DNA of 64,000 nt, taken from positions 1-64,000 of the forward strand of contig NZ_LDPV02000031.1 in assembly GCF_001038425.2 (NCBI RefSeq), given 5' to 3'. Of this stretch, positions 47,038-54,699 are shown piece after piece. The notes under the pieces are model-generated. The model saw only the letters and a program-made list of their open reading frames with translations, made no database searches and had not been told where the DNA came from. Within the stretch, counting starts at the first letter, position 1, and the number at the start of each line of letters is the position of its first letter. A program made the position numbers and the translations under genes. Origin of the DNA: Ornithinibacillus contaminans. GTDB taxonomy: Bacteria > Bacillota > Bacilli > Bacillales > Amphibacillaceae.

Positions 47038-48015
47038 TTAGGACAACCATTGAATAATTGGTATATCGAAGCTTTTATAATCAACTTCCATCACATCATA
47101 AAGCTGTCCCAACCGCTGTTCGTAAAGCTTCTGTCTTTCCATATACCCCCTTAAGGCAACATGATACTGATCAAAATCATTCCCATAAAAGCACCTTTCA
47201 ATAAAATCAAATAAATGGATAGGAAAGACTAATCGTGCATATAAAAGTCTCCAGCTAAAAACAGATAATGGTCGGATGGATTGATAATCACTCATAAACT
47301 TGACTACTTCGTCTGTAATTTTTTCATCATTTTCTAAAAATTTATACCGTATGAATTCGGCTAGATCCCGGCTAGGATGATCATATACTAACTCATCGGT
47401 CCAAATCACTGGTTCTACTAAATTTTCCTTATAGCGTTGAAATGTAAAAACACCCTGATCCCCATAATGATATCGCTTATCACTTTCACTCTCTTGTATA
47501 TATTGAATAGCATTTTCACTTATTCCGACAAGATATGGGAGAACGTCAATCAGAAGGCGATAATAGTCAGTCGGGTGCTCTATTGCTTCTTTTTGTATTT
47601 TCTGTTCAAAGGCTGTTAACTTATTTATCCATAGGTTTTTCCACAGACCGTAGCTTGAGATTTCTTTCGGTTCATACGGATATGCTGCTGTTTTCTCATG
47701 AAACTGTGCAAGGGTCACACCATGAGAATCTCGCAGGTTTTCCTGTAATTCAGCTACTCGTAATACGAGGTAACGATTATCCTCTTGATTGACAAACCAC
47801 TTATTATCATTAGTCGGTATTGGAAGCGCCGTATGATTATAGCCGTTTTCGGAAAGATAATAAGCAAGTGCCGCTTGCTCCATTTGAATCATTTCCTTGT
47901 TCGTAGCGTTAATGATAAAATAAGTATAATCTTGATCTCGAAATCCTGTTCTTCCAAGAACACTTACATAATCCTTCACATAAATATTATAATTAGTTAA
48001 CAGTAATTCTTTCAT
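47038..48015 (-). CDS. yutH: Spore coat-associated protein YutH (CotS family)
   Basis: 325 residues related to the CotS/choline-kinase-like fold, but the usual catalytic HxDxxxxN motif is degraded (YHYGDQGVFTFQRY near residue 188), so it is probably a non-catalytic structural coat protein. HPSRDLAEFIRY corresponds to the metal-binding region. The start at 48015 follows GGGAGGG; an open extension to 48042 contains that site. Sporulation-stage expression is assumed from B. subtilis YutH. Confidence 0.88.
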   Translation of the reverse strand: MKELLLTNYNIYVKDYVSVLGRTGFRDQDYTYFIINATNKEMIQMEQAALAYYLSENGYNHTALPIPTNDNKWFVNQEDNRYLVLRVAELQENLRDSHGVTLAQFHEKTAAYPYEPKEISSYGLWKNLWINKLTAFEQKIQKEAIEHPTDYYRLLIDVLPYLVGISENAIQYIQESESDKRYHYGDQGVFTFQRYKENLVEPVIWTDELVYDHPSRDLAEFIRYKFLENDEKITDEVVKFMSDYQSIRPLSVFSWRLLYARLVFPIHLFDFIERCFYGNDFDQYHVALRGYMERQKLYEQRLGQLYDVMEVDYKSFDIPIIQWLS

Positions 48016-48105
48016 ATAAAGATTCCCTCCCGATAACCCCATTACTATAAATTGTATGAAGGAATCAGTTAATCTTAACCTGTAAAAGGAGAATCAATAC
48101 AAAAC

Positions 48106-48618
48106 ATGGGAAAAAACTTAAATCAAAGTGAACTTGAACAAAAAGCGAGAGAATTATTACAGGAACGTGGTGTTTCATTAGAAGAGATTGCAGAATTAGT
48201 GTACTACCTTCAATCAAATTACCACGAAAATTTAAGTATGGATGATTGCTTATATAATGTAGACCGGGTTTTAGAAAAGCGAGAGGTGCAGAATGCCATT
48301 CTTACTGGTATTCAATTGGATAAACTTGCTGAGAAGAAGTTATTAGAGGAGCCATTACAAACTGCGATTGAAATTGACGAAAGCCTATATGGGGTTGATG
48401 AGATTATTGCTTTCTCCATCGTCAATGTTTACGGGTCAATCGGGTTTACGAACTATGGCTATATCGATAAACAAAAACCAGGTGTTTTAAAACGACTAAA
48501 TGATAAATCAAGTGGTGAATGCCATACATTCTTAGATGATATTGTTGGCGCAATCGCTGCCGCTGCCTCAAGCAGACTTGCCCACTCATCTGCAGATGAC
48601 AAATTACTTGACGATTAA
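48106..48618 (+). CDS. yutG: PgpA-like phosphatidylglycerophosphatase-family protein (YutG)
   Basis: 170 residues. The C-terminal region has the PgpA signature: GSIGFTNYGYIDKQKPG, then GECHTFLDDIVGAIAAA with the acidic metal-binding residues DD. PgpA enzymes dephosphorylate phosphatidylglycerophosphate, but YutG-type proteins lack the strong hydrophobic segments of E. coli PgpA, so the activity is not certain. AAAGGAG is about 14 bases from the ATG, an unusually long spacing. It ends at palindromic element C. Confidence 0.88.
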   Translation: MGKNLNQSELEQKARELLQERGVSLEEIAELVYYLQSNYHENLSMDDCLYNVDRVLEKREVQNAILTGIQLDKLAEKKLLEEPLQTAIEIDESLYGVDEIIAFSIVNVYGSIGFTNYGYIDKQKPGVLKRLNDKSSGECHTFLDDIVGAIAAAASSRLAHSSADDKLLDD

Positions 48619-48623
48619 AAAGA

Positions 48624-48753
48624 TGCTGGGACATAAGTGTTAATGGTTAGATAAAATCCGAACGTTGGTGCACGATACCCGCTCCGGAATATACTTCGTT
48701 GAACAGTGCATTGTTCGTCCTTTTATCTTCTCATTTTACTTATGTCCCAGCCT
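48624..48753. repeat. Palindromic dispersed element, copy C
   Basis: GCTGGGACATAAGT (48625-48638) and its inverse (48738-48751) bound 130 bp with AGATAAAATCC, an inner GAACG-TTGGTGCAC/GTGCATTGTTCG pair, and CCGGAATATACT at the loop. A T run follows on the plus strand, so it can terminate yutG. It lies between the convergent yutG and yutF. Confidence 0.88.
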
Positions 48754-48759
48754 GTTTTT

Positions 48760-49530
48760 TTAGTCTCGGAACCATTCACTTAAATCTTTTATAAAATAAG
48801 TTGGCTTAATTGGTAAGGATTCATATTCCTCAAACGGTGTAACACCAGTAAATACCATTAATGTATCCATTTCAGATTTAATACCAGCTTGAATATCTGT
48901 ATTATAATTATCTCCTACCAAAATGGTATCTTCCTTCGTTGTACCTAATACAGCTAATGCTTCCTGTACGATGATTGTTTCTGGTTTACCTATAAACACT
49001 GGTTGCTTTCCAGTACTAAACGTAATAACCGATGTCATCGCACCATTCCCTGGAAGCAGTCCTCTTTCTGTTGGTAGAGCATTATCGCTATTTGTTGAGA
49101 AAAAGGCAGCACCGTTTCGGATTGCAATACATGCCTTTGCTAATTTTTCATAGGTAATGTCCCGGTCGATTCCTATTACAACAGCATCACAATTTTCATC
49201 ATCTGTAATTTCGACACCTTCTCGTTGCAACGAATCAAATAATCCAACTTCGCCAATCACAAAGCATTTTGCATTTGGCATGGTTTGCTTCACATACTTG
49301 GCAGTTGCCATACTACTTGTAAATACCTCTTCTGTACTTGCCTCAATACCTAATTGTATTAGCTTTTCCGTTACTTGTTCTGGTGTTTTGGATGAGTTAT
49401 TAGTTAAGAACAAATACGGGATCCCTTGTGATTTGAGAGTTTTTATAAAATCTGGTGCTTCCTCAATCACTTCATTTCCTCGATACATCGTTCCATCTAA
49501 ATCAATTAGATAACCTCGGTAATTCTTCAA
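48760..49530 (-). CDS. yutF: HAD-superfamily subclass IIA phosphatase (YutF)
   Basis: 256 residues. HAD motif I is DLDGTMYRG (about 10-18), motif II is FLTNNSSKTPEQV, motif III includes GKPETIIVQEAL and motif IV is LVGDNYNTDIQAG. The IIA cap resembles NagD/AraL. Members dephosphorylate small sugar phosphates and nucleotides; the physiological substrate is unknown. yutE ends 33 bases upstream, so the two are likely cotranscribed. Confidence 0.93.
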   Translation of the reverse strand: MKNYRGYLIDLDGTMYRGNEVIEEAPDFIKTLKSQGIPYLFLTNNSSKTPEQVTEKLIQLGIEASTEEVFTSSMATAKYVKQTMPNAKCFVIGEVGLFDSLQREGVEITDDENCDAVVIGIDRDITYEKLAKACIAIRNGAAFFSTNSDNALPTERGLLPGNGAMTSVITFSTGKQPVFIGKPETIIVQEALAVLGTTKEDTILVGDNYNTDIQAGIKSEMDTLMVFTGVTPFEEYESLPIKPTYFIKDLSEWFRD

Positions 49531-49563
49531 TTCTAATTCTCCTTCAATATCATACCTAGCGTA

Positions 49564-50004
49564 TTATTCTTCCGTTGTAAATGCGTTTGCTACCCCTAAT
49601 TCATTGGTTAAATAATTTCTAATATGTAACGTAAACTGATTTAACATTGCATCATATTCCATAAGTGTTTCATGTAATTGCTTATAATCAACATGTAAAT
49701 AATCGTTAACAAGCATTTTTCGAAGTGCAATAACTTCTTTATATGCATCACCTTGTGAAGTAGGGATGACTCTTTCATCAATTAAAATATCAATAATATC
49801 CTCATAGCTACCCGGATCACGCATAATAAATCCATCGATCATCATATTTCCAACATCAATAATCGCTTCCACTAATAGCTGCGCCAATCTCTCAAATGCC
49901 AGTTTTTCTAAAAAGGAATCTGTGCTAAAGGATTTTTTTTCAGCTAATAATTTTTCAATAAATTGTAAAGTTTCCTCTACCTTTTTGCGATCAACAAAAT
50001 ACAT
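49564..50004 (-). CDS. yutE: YutE, DUF86/HepT-like protein
   Basis: 146 residues, all-helical. The C-terminal LRKMLVNDYLHVDY (near residue 95) aligns with the Rx4HxY active site of HepT RNases/toxins, but the His position is Asn. No MNT-type nucleotidyltransferase antitoxin is adjacent. It is therefore more likely a housekeeping homolog than an active toxin. It lies just upstream of yutF. AGGAGG precedes the start. Confidence 0.87.
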   Translation of the reverse strand: MYFVDRKKVEETLQFIEKLLAEKKSFSTDSFLEKLAFERLAQLLVEAIIDVGNMMIDGFIMRDPGSYEDIIDILIDERVIPTSQGDAYKEVIALRKMLVNDYLHVDYKQLHETLMEYDAMLNQFTLHIRNYLTNELGVANAFTTEE

Positions 50005-50137
50005 GATGTAACCTCCTGTACCGTCATGTGTTTATCATATCATAAAAAATTTCGACAATAAATTAGAAACGCCAACAAATGGAATAGTAGAATAGCAATT
50101 GTTGCAAAAGCTACTCGTAAAGAAAGGAATGAGGATG

Positions 50138-50404
50138 ATGACTAAGCAGGATAAGAAGAAGCAATACGCCGATTTTTCCAATGTAAGGAGGAAGAAGAAT
50201 TACTTAATTCCAGAAGAATTTCCAGAAGGTGCCTTTGGCTCTAGCATAAAACAGGATGAGCCAGTTCAAAGTAAGTCAACACCATGGCAGGAAGGGCAAC
50301 AAAGAGACAGTGCATTTGTCTACCCTGATAGAGAACAACATGAAGATGTACCAAGACAAGCTGATGGCGCACATCCACTTCATGATTACGATGATGAAAT
50401 TTAA
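50138..50404 (+). CDS. Small conserved hydrophilic protein
   Basis: 88 residues, highly charged and low in hydrophobic residues, so possibly disordered. Conserved-looking features are KKKQYADFSNVRRKKN, LIPEEFPEGAFGS, STPWQEGQ and the tail ADGAHPLHDYDDE. I recognise it as a widespread Bacillaceae small cytosolic protein of unknown function. ATG at 50138 (or 50135) follows AAAGGA. Monocistronic, ending at the long palindromic element. Confidence 0.75.
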   Translation: MTKQDKKKQYADFSNVRRKKNYLIPEEFPEGAFGSSIKQDEPVQSKSTPWQEGQQRDSAFVYPDREQHEDVPRQADGAHPLHDYDDEI

Positions 50405-50757
50405 GTTGACATATAAGTACATGAGGAGATTAAAGAACGAACAATGTACTAATTCAGCGTAGGGAATTTACGGGAATTCCTTGAAATAGAAAACCGTTTT
50501 TTTCTTCGTGTGAAATATCGCTGCTGAAGTGTTCCTTGGGACAGTGATTACCCGCCCACCGAATACATTTGTCCTGCAGGAAGACTGCCCTAGGTGAGAC
50601 CACGGAAGAGCGATATATCTAAGGAGACTCAGCATCCGCCCGTGGTCAAGGTAGACACTGCGAGGTTCTTTCGAGCAGATGTCTCCCCTGTGCTGAATTG
50701 AAAGCGGAGTATAATTCCCGAAGCAGGTATAGTGCCTACACATTTTGTCCTGGCTGT
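50404..50757. repeat. Palindromic dispersed element, long copy E with GC-rich core
   Basis: The left part (50404-50460) and right part (50700-50755) match the two halves of copy A read on the opposite strand: GAACGAACAATGTAC and TAATTCAGCG on the left, GGAGTATAATTCCCGAAGC and GGTAT-GTGC on the right. Between them lies a GC-rich core with nested pairings: ATATCGCT (50515-50522) with AGCGATAT (50609-50616), GACCACGG with CCGTGGTC, and a stem-loop within 50654-50682. No coding frame is credible. It fills the gap between the convergent 88-residue gene and yutD. Confidence 0.75.
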
Positions 50758-51029
50758 TAATCTACTTTCTTTAATACAAAATAGGCACAGCCAAAATTAC
50801 AGTATTCATATAAATAATCATCCAAAGCACCAATACGCGAGTCGTCTGTTGCTTTAGAATTGTGATCATGATAGAAGCCTTTTAACCGTAATTGCTCATA
50901 TCCCCAATCACCCACAATAAAATCATATTTCTTCAAAATATCAGAATACCGTTCTTCAAGCACTTCTTTTTGAAATCCATCTTTCACATTCTCAATTAAC
51001 TCATAATTTTTTCCAAATAGTTCTACCAA
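50757..51029 (-). CDS. yutD: YutD, DUF1027 protein
   Basis: 90 residues. RYSDILKKYDFIVGDWGYEQLRLKGF (in two segments around residue 28-52) and the ending YLYEYCNFGCAYFVLKK fit the YutD/YutD-like family. The Cys pair CNFGC could bind metal or form a disulfide. TTG start with GAGGGG upstream. Function unknown. Divergent from yutC as in B. subtilis. Confidence 0.9.
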   Translation of the reverse strand: MVELFGKNYELIENVKDGFQKEVLEERYSDILKKYDFIVGDWGYEQLRLKGFYHDHNSKATDDSRIGALDDYLYEYCNFGCAYFVLKKVD

Positions 51030-51176
51030 CCAACTTCACCCCTCTTGCGTTATGTATAGTTTACCACATTTTTGCCAATATCAGCTATTCCGTTTTTCAT
51101 TGCATGATTTCTTTATTATACAACAAACTACTAGTAATGTTAGTCTAAGCACTTTTAGCTGAGGAGGAACAATTTC

Positions 51177-51752
51177 ATGAAGCGAATTTTATTGCTCAGT
51201 ATGATATCCATAGGAATTTTTCTAACGGCATGCTCTCATACTGATAGCTCATCAGGAGAACGGGAACAAATGCTGGATGAGTTAGATCCAAATCGAGAAA
51301 ATAAAACCCAAAACAATACAGACATGCAAGATAAGTTAGGATATGTCAATTATACAAGAGATCAAATCCAAGAGGATTCTGAGGAACATCATGTTGCCAC
51401 ATTAAATCGTATTGAAATGGCCGATATGATTGCACGTTTAATTCTGCGAAATGAAGGGTTTAATGAGGTAGCAACATTAGTTACGGATGCAGAGGTATTA
51501 ATCGCCTACGATCGAAGTGATGAAGTAGACCGAGAAACCGCTGCAGAAATCGCTAGTAAAACTGCTGTGTCCGTCATGCCAGGCTATTTTGATGTATATG
51601 TATCGGATAATGAATCACTTATCCCTGATATTCAAAGCCTGCATAATTCTTCAGCAAACAACAAAAATTATCATAACACATTAGAACAAATTATCTCAGA
51701 AATGAAAAAATCCCCACAAGGTATTCAACATAAGGAAGACATTTCGGACTAA
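51177..51752 (+). CDS. yutC: YhcN/YlaJ-family sporulation lipoprotein (YutC)
   Basis: 191 residues. The lipobox LTAC places the lipidated Cys near residue 19. The C-terminal half carries the YhcN/YlaJ domain: IEMADMIARLILRNEGFNEV, VLIAYDRS and PGYFDVYVSDNESL. Family members are made during sporulation and found in the spore inner membrane or cortex region. GAGGAGG precedes the ATG. It lies 50 bases from lytH and is probably expressed with it. Confidence 0.9.
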   Translation: MKRILLLSMISIGIFLTACSHTDSSSGEREQMLDELDPNRENKTQNNTDMQDKLGYVNYTRDQIQEDSEEHHVATLNRIEMADMIARLILRNEGFNEVATLVTDAEVLIAYDRSDEVDRETAAEIASKTAVSVMPGYFDVYVSDNESLIPDIQSLHNSSANNKNYHNTLEQIISEMKKSPQGIQHKEDISD

Positions 51753-51802
51753 CATCTCTCTGTTAGTCCGGTTCTCCTTTCCAAAAAAAGAGGTGAAAAA
51801 CA

Positions 51803-52771
51803 TTGTACACAAGAAGCATTCATTCCCTTTATATCGTACTAATTCTAATGTTCTGCCTATCCAATACTCCAGTAGAAGCTCAAGAACAAGAAACCGTATA
51901 TGATAAGCGTCTGGCTCTCTATAAGAAAACGGCAGCATTAACACAGATTCCATGGTATTACATTGCGGCCGTAGATCAATATGAGCGGCAAATCTATAAG
52001 GATATAGAAGATGATCAAGTCATATCCATTCGTTTTCCATCTGATTTATGGTACGGTGCTGGGAACAATTCCATGGACATTAAAAAAATCGAATTCTTTG
52101 ATGGAAAAGGAAAAGATGGTAACGGTGATAACAAAGCCGACCCATCCGATGGCGAGGATGCTTTATATACAATGGCTTCCTTTTTACAAGAATACGGCCA
52201 TACTGAAGAGGATATTAAAATTGGCTTATGGAATTATTATAAACGAGACTTAACTGTCCAAACGATTAAAAATACGGCGAAAGTATTTAAGAAGTTTAAC
52301 GATATTTATTTAACAGACCGTGATTTCCCTTTAGCGATTAATCATACTTATAGTTACCGAAATACATGGGGGGATCGAAGAGGGTTTGGTGGTAATCGAA
52401 TTCATGAAGGAACGGATATTTTTGCTGACTACGGAACACCGGTGAAATCAACTACTTATGGTGTTGTCGAATTAAAAGGATGGAATCTATATGGCGGTTG
52501 GCGAATTGGCATTCGAGACATTTATAATATTTATCATTATTATGCGCATCTTGCTGGTTATCAAGATGGGGTGAAAGTTGGGCAAATCGTCAAACCAGGT
52601 GACGTACTTGGTAAAGTCGGCTCTACTGGATACGGACCTCCTGGCACCTCTGGTAAATTCCCACCTCATTTACATTATGGAATGTACAAGGACAATGGCT
52701 ATAGTGAATGGTCCTTTGACCCTTATCCATATTTAAAAAAGTGGGAACGAATGGCAAAGAATAAAAACTAA
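51803..52771 (+). CDS. lytH: L-Ala--D-Glu endopeptidase, M23 family
   Basis: 322 residues. A signal peptide (1-26, VEA-QEQ) exports it. After a helical N-domain, the LytM/M23 zinc peptidase domain (about 190-310) has the ligands His/Asp in RIHEGTDIFA and the HxH motif in FPPHLHYGMY. In B. subtilis LytH (YunA) trims cortex peptides to single L-Ala side chains during sporulation; the size and neighbours agree. TTG start with AGAGGTG upstream. A terminator follows directly. Confidence 0.94.
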   Translation: MYTRSIHSLYIVLILMFCLSNTPVEAQEQETVYDKRLALYKKTAALTQIPWYYIAAVDQYERQIYKDIEDDQVISIRFPSDLWYGAGNNSMDIKKIEFFDGKGKDGNGDNKADPSDGEDALYTMASFLQEYGHTEEDIKIGLWNYYKRDLTVQTIKNTAKVFKKFNDIYLTDRDFPLAINHTYSYRNTWGDRRGFGGNRIHEGTDIFADYGTPVKSTTYGVVELKGWNLYGGWRIGIRDIYNIYHYYAHLAGYQDGVKVGQIVKPGDVLGKVGSTGYGPPGTSGKFPPHLHYGMYKDNGYSEWSFDPYPYLKKWERMAKNKN

Positions 52772-52774
52772 GAA

Positions 52775-52808
52775 AAAGACTGCCTTAGATAAATCTAAGA
52801 CAGTCTTT
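52775..52808. terminator. Terminator between lytH and metS
   Basis: AAAGACTGCCTTAGAT pairs with ATCTAAGACAGTCTTT, A/T-rich flanks on both sides, between convergent genes. Confidence 0.92.
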
Positions 52809-52813
52809 CGGCT

Positions 52814-52915
52814 TTATTTTGCTTCTTTTCCTTTTTTCACAGCATGCATAATACTTGCTGCTAAACCTCCCCAAACAATTACAATAGAAAGTATCATAAA
52901 GAAAATCCAACTCAT
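52814..52915 (-). CDS. metS: Small subunit of NSS methionine/alanine transporter
   Basis: 33 residues, too short for most gene callers: MSWIFFMILSIVIVWGG is a single membrane helix, followed by LAASIMHAVKKGKEAK. This pattern (helix, then GG-L-x-x-S/A and a Lys-rich end) is that of the MetS microproteins that partner NSS transporters, known from the MetPS system of Corynebacterium. The ATG at 52915 is one base past the transporter stop and AAAGGAGG sits within the transporter's last codons. Tight coupling supports a complex. Confidence 0.88.
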   Translation of the reverse strand: MSWIFFMILSIVIVWGGLAASIMHAVKKGKEAK

Positions 52916-52916
52916 C

Positions 52917-54452
52917 TTATTGTGCCTCCTTTGTAAGTGTTTCTTCCTCTTCTGCTGTAGATGGTCTTTTCCATTTAGTTAACGTTATAAGGACACCAAC
53001 AACTAATGCTCCAATTGCTACTGCCCATCCACCCCAAGCAATAAATGCATCTGGATAACCTTCATAGTTACCATTTGGTGTATCAAATTCCTTCAATAAA
53101 TTTTGCTTGAATAATCCAAACATCATATACCCTAATACGATAGGTGTAATAATAGATAAACAAATTGTCCACCAGCTACCTAAGCGAATATCTGAAATTC
53201 CATTTGCATGTTCTTTCAAATCCTTCAACTGCCTTAAAATCCATGCAATCAAGATAACTTCAACCAATCCCATTAAGGCAACACCAAATTGGTTAATAAA
53301 GTAGTCTGCAGCATCTAGGAAGTTTAATCCACCCTGCGTTGCAAATAAAATAGAAATTAGCGCTGATAATCCCCCACCAAATGCAACTGCTTTTGTACGG
53401 GAAATATTAAATTTATCAACAAGACCAGCTACAAACGTCTCTGTAATTGAAATTAATGATGTTAAACCTGCTAACACAAGTGATGCAAAGAATAAAAACC
53501 CAAATAACCCGTTCAATCCTGGGAATTGGTTAATAATTTCTGGGAATACCATGAAAGCTAACCCAACCCCACTACTAACCACTTCATCAACTGCAACACC
53601 TGATTGCCCCGCCATGTAACCTAAAATTCCAAATACACCAATACCGGCTAAGATTTCAAAGCTAGAGTTCCCAAATCCAGTAATAAAGGCATTATTGGTA
53701 ATATCTGATTTCTTCGGTAAATAACTTGCATACGTAATCATAATCGCAAATGCAATGGATAAACTAAAGAATATTTGTCCATATGCTGCTACCCACACAT
53801 CTGGTTCTAAAATCTTGCTGAAATCTGGAGTAAAGAAAGCTTGCAGTCCATCAATTGCTCCAGGTAATGTAATGGCACGAATAACGATAATAAGGAATAT
53901 AATGACCAATGCTGGAATAAAAATTCTATTTGCAATTTCAATTCCTTTTTTAACTCCTTTAAATAAAACCCCTAATGTAATGACCCATACTAAAATCAAT
54001 GGAATGAAAACGCCAGGGACAATACTTCCTACCTGACCAGCATCTACAACCTTTAAATAATCATTTAACAAGAAACCTTGTGTATCTGATCCCCAGCTCA
54101 GATTGAATGAAAATACGGAATAAGACATTGCCCAGGCAATAATAACCGAATAGTAGGTTGAGATTACAAAGGCAATTAGTACAGCCCACCAACCTATAAA
54201 CTCAGTTTTCTTATTCATGCGTCTGTACGTAAGTGGTGCAGAACCTCGATACTTCTGACCCATTGTAAATTCTAAAATCAACAACGGAATCCCTGCTGTT
54301 AATAGTGCGAATAGATATGGCACGAGGAATGCCCCACCGCCATTTTCATAGGCTACCGATGGAAAGCGCCATATATTTCCCAAACCAATAGCAGATCCAA
54401 CTGCAGCCAAAATAAAGCCTGCTCTTGTTCCCCACTGAGAACGAGTTTCCAT
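52917..54452 (-). CDS. Sodium-dependent NSS-family transporter (MetP-like)
   Basis: 511 residues, about 12 membrane helices. The NSS signature WGTRAGFILAAVGSAIGLGN then IWRFP (residues 6-31) forms the substrate and sodium sites. It belongs to the bacterial group cotranscribed with a MetS microprotein, so methionine or alanine is a likely substrate by analogy; LeuT-like leucine transport cannot be excluded. A near-perfect sigma-A promoter lies at 54577-54605, with a leader of about 118 bases. Confidence 0.9.
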   Translation of the reverse strand: METRSQWGTRAGFILAAVGSAIGLGNIWRFPSVAYENGGGAFLVPYLFALLTAGIPLLILEFTMGQKYRGSAPLTYRRMNKKTEFIGWWAVLIAFVISTYYSVIIAWAMSYSVFSFNLSWGSDTQGFLLNDYLKVVDAGQVGSIVPGVFIPLILVWVITLGVLFKGVKKGIEIANRIFIPALVIIFLIIVIRAITLPGAIDGLQAFFTPDFSKILEPDVWVAAYGQIFFSLSIAFAIMITYASYLPKKSDITNNAFITGFGNSSFEILAGIGVFGILGYMAGQSGVAVDEVVSSGVGLAFMVFPEIINQFPGLNGLFGFLFFASLVLAGLTSLISITETFVAGLVDKFNISRTKAVAFGGGLSALISILFATQGGLNFLDAADYFINQFGVALMGLVEVILIAWILRQLKDLKEHANGISDIRLGSWWTICLSIITPIVLGYMMFGLFKQNLLKEFDTPNGNYEGYPDAFIAWGGWAVAIGALVVGVLITLTKWKRPSTAEEEETLTKEAQ

Positions 54453-54576
54453 TTAAAGACCTCCTCATCATTATATTCTTATTACACGATTCGTATCGGT
54501 AACAAGAATTTAAATATTCGTAATTACAGATTCATATGTATATTTTATTTTTTCTGAAATTACTAAACTTGTCTGT

Positions 54577-54605
54577 ATTATAACGGTACTTTTTACCTGT
54601 GTCAA
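54577..54605 (-). promoter_or_regulatory. Promoter of the NSS transporter operon (perfect sigma-A consensus)
   Basis: On the minus strand TTGACA (54600-54605), exactly 17 bases, TATAAT (54577-54582). Confidence 0.92.
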
Positions 54606-54654
54606 AGTATTTTTTAAATTTTCTATACAATATAACTTGTGGGTAACTATCTAA

Positions 54655-54690
54655 AAAAGACCTTTCAATTTAATGCATGAAAGGTCTTTT
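54655..54690 (-). terminator. Terminator of the lysine-transporter gene
   Basis: Perfect 12-bp stem (54655-54666 with 54679-54690) with T-rich flank on the minus strand, ten bases after the stop codon. Confidence 0.93.
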
Positions 54691-54699
54691 TAGGATCAT

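Noticed and set aside
49564-50404. Toxin-antitoxin pair (HepT-like gene plus small neighbouring gene)
   Set aside because: The neighbour at 50138 is divergent, hydrophilic and not an MNT protein, and the HepT-like active site is altered.
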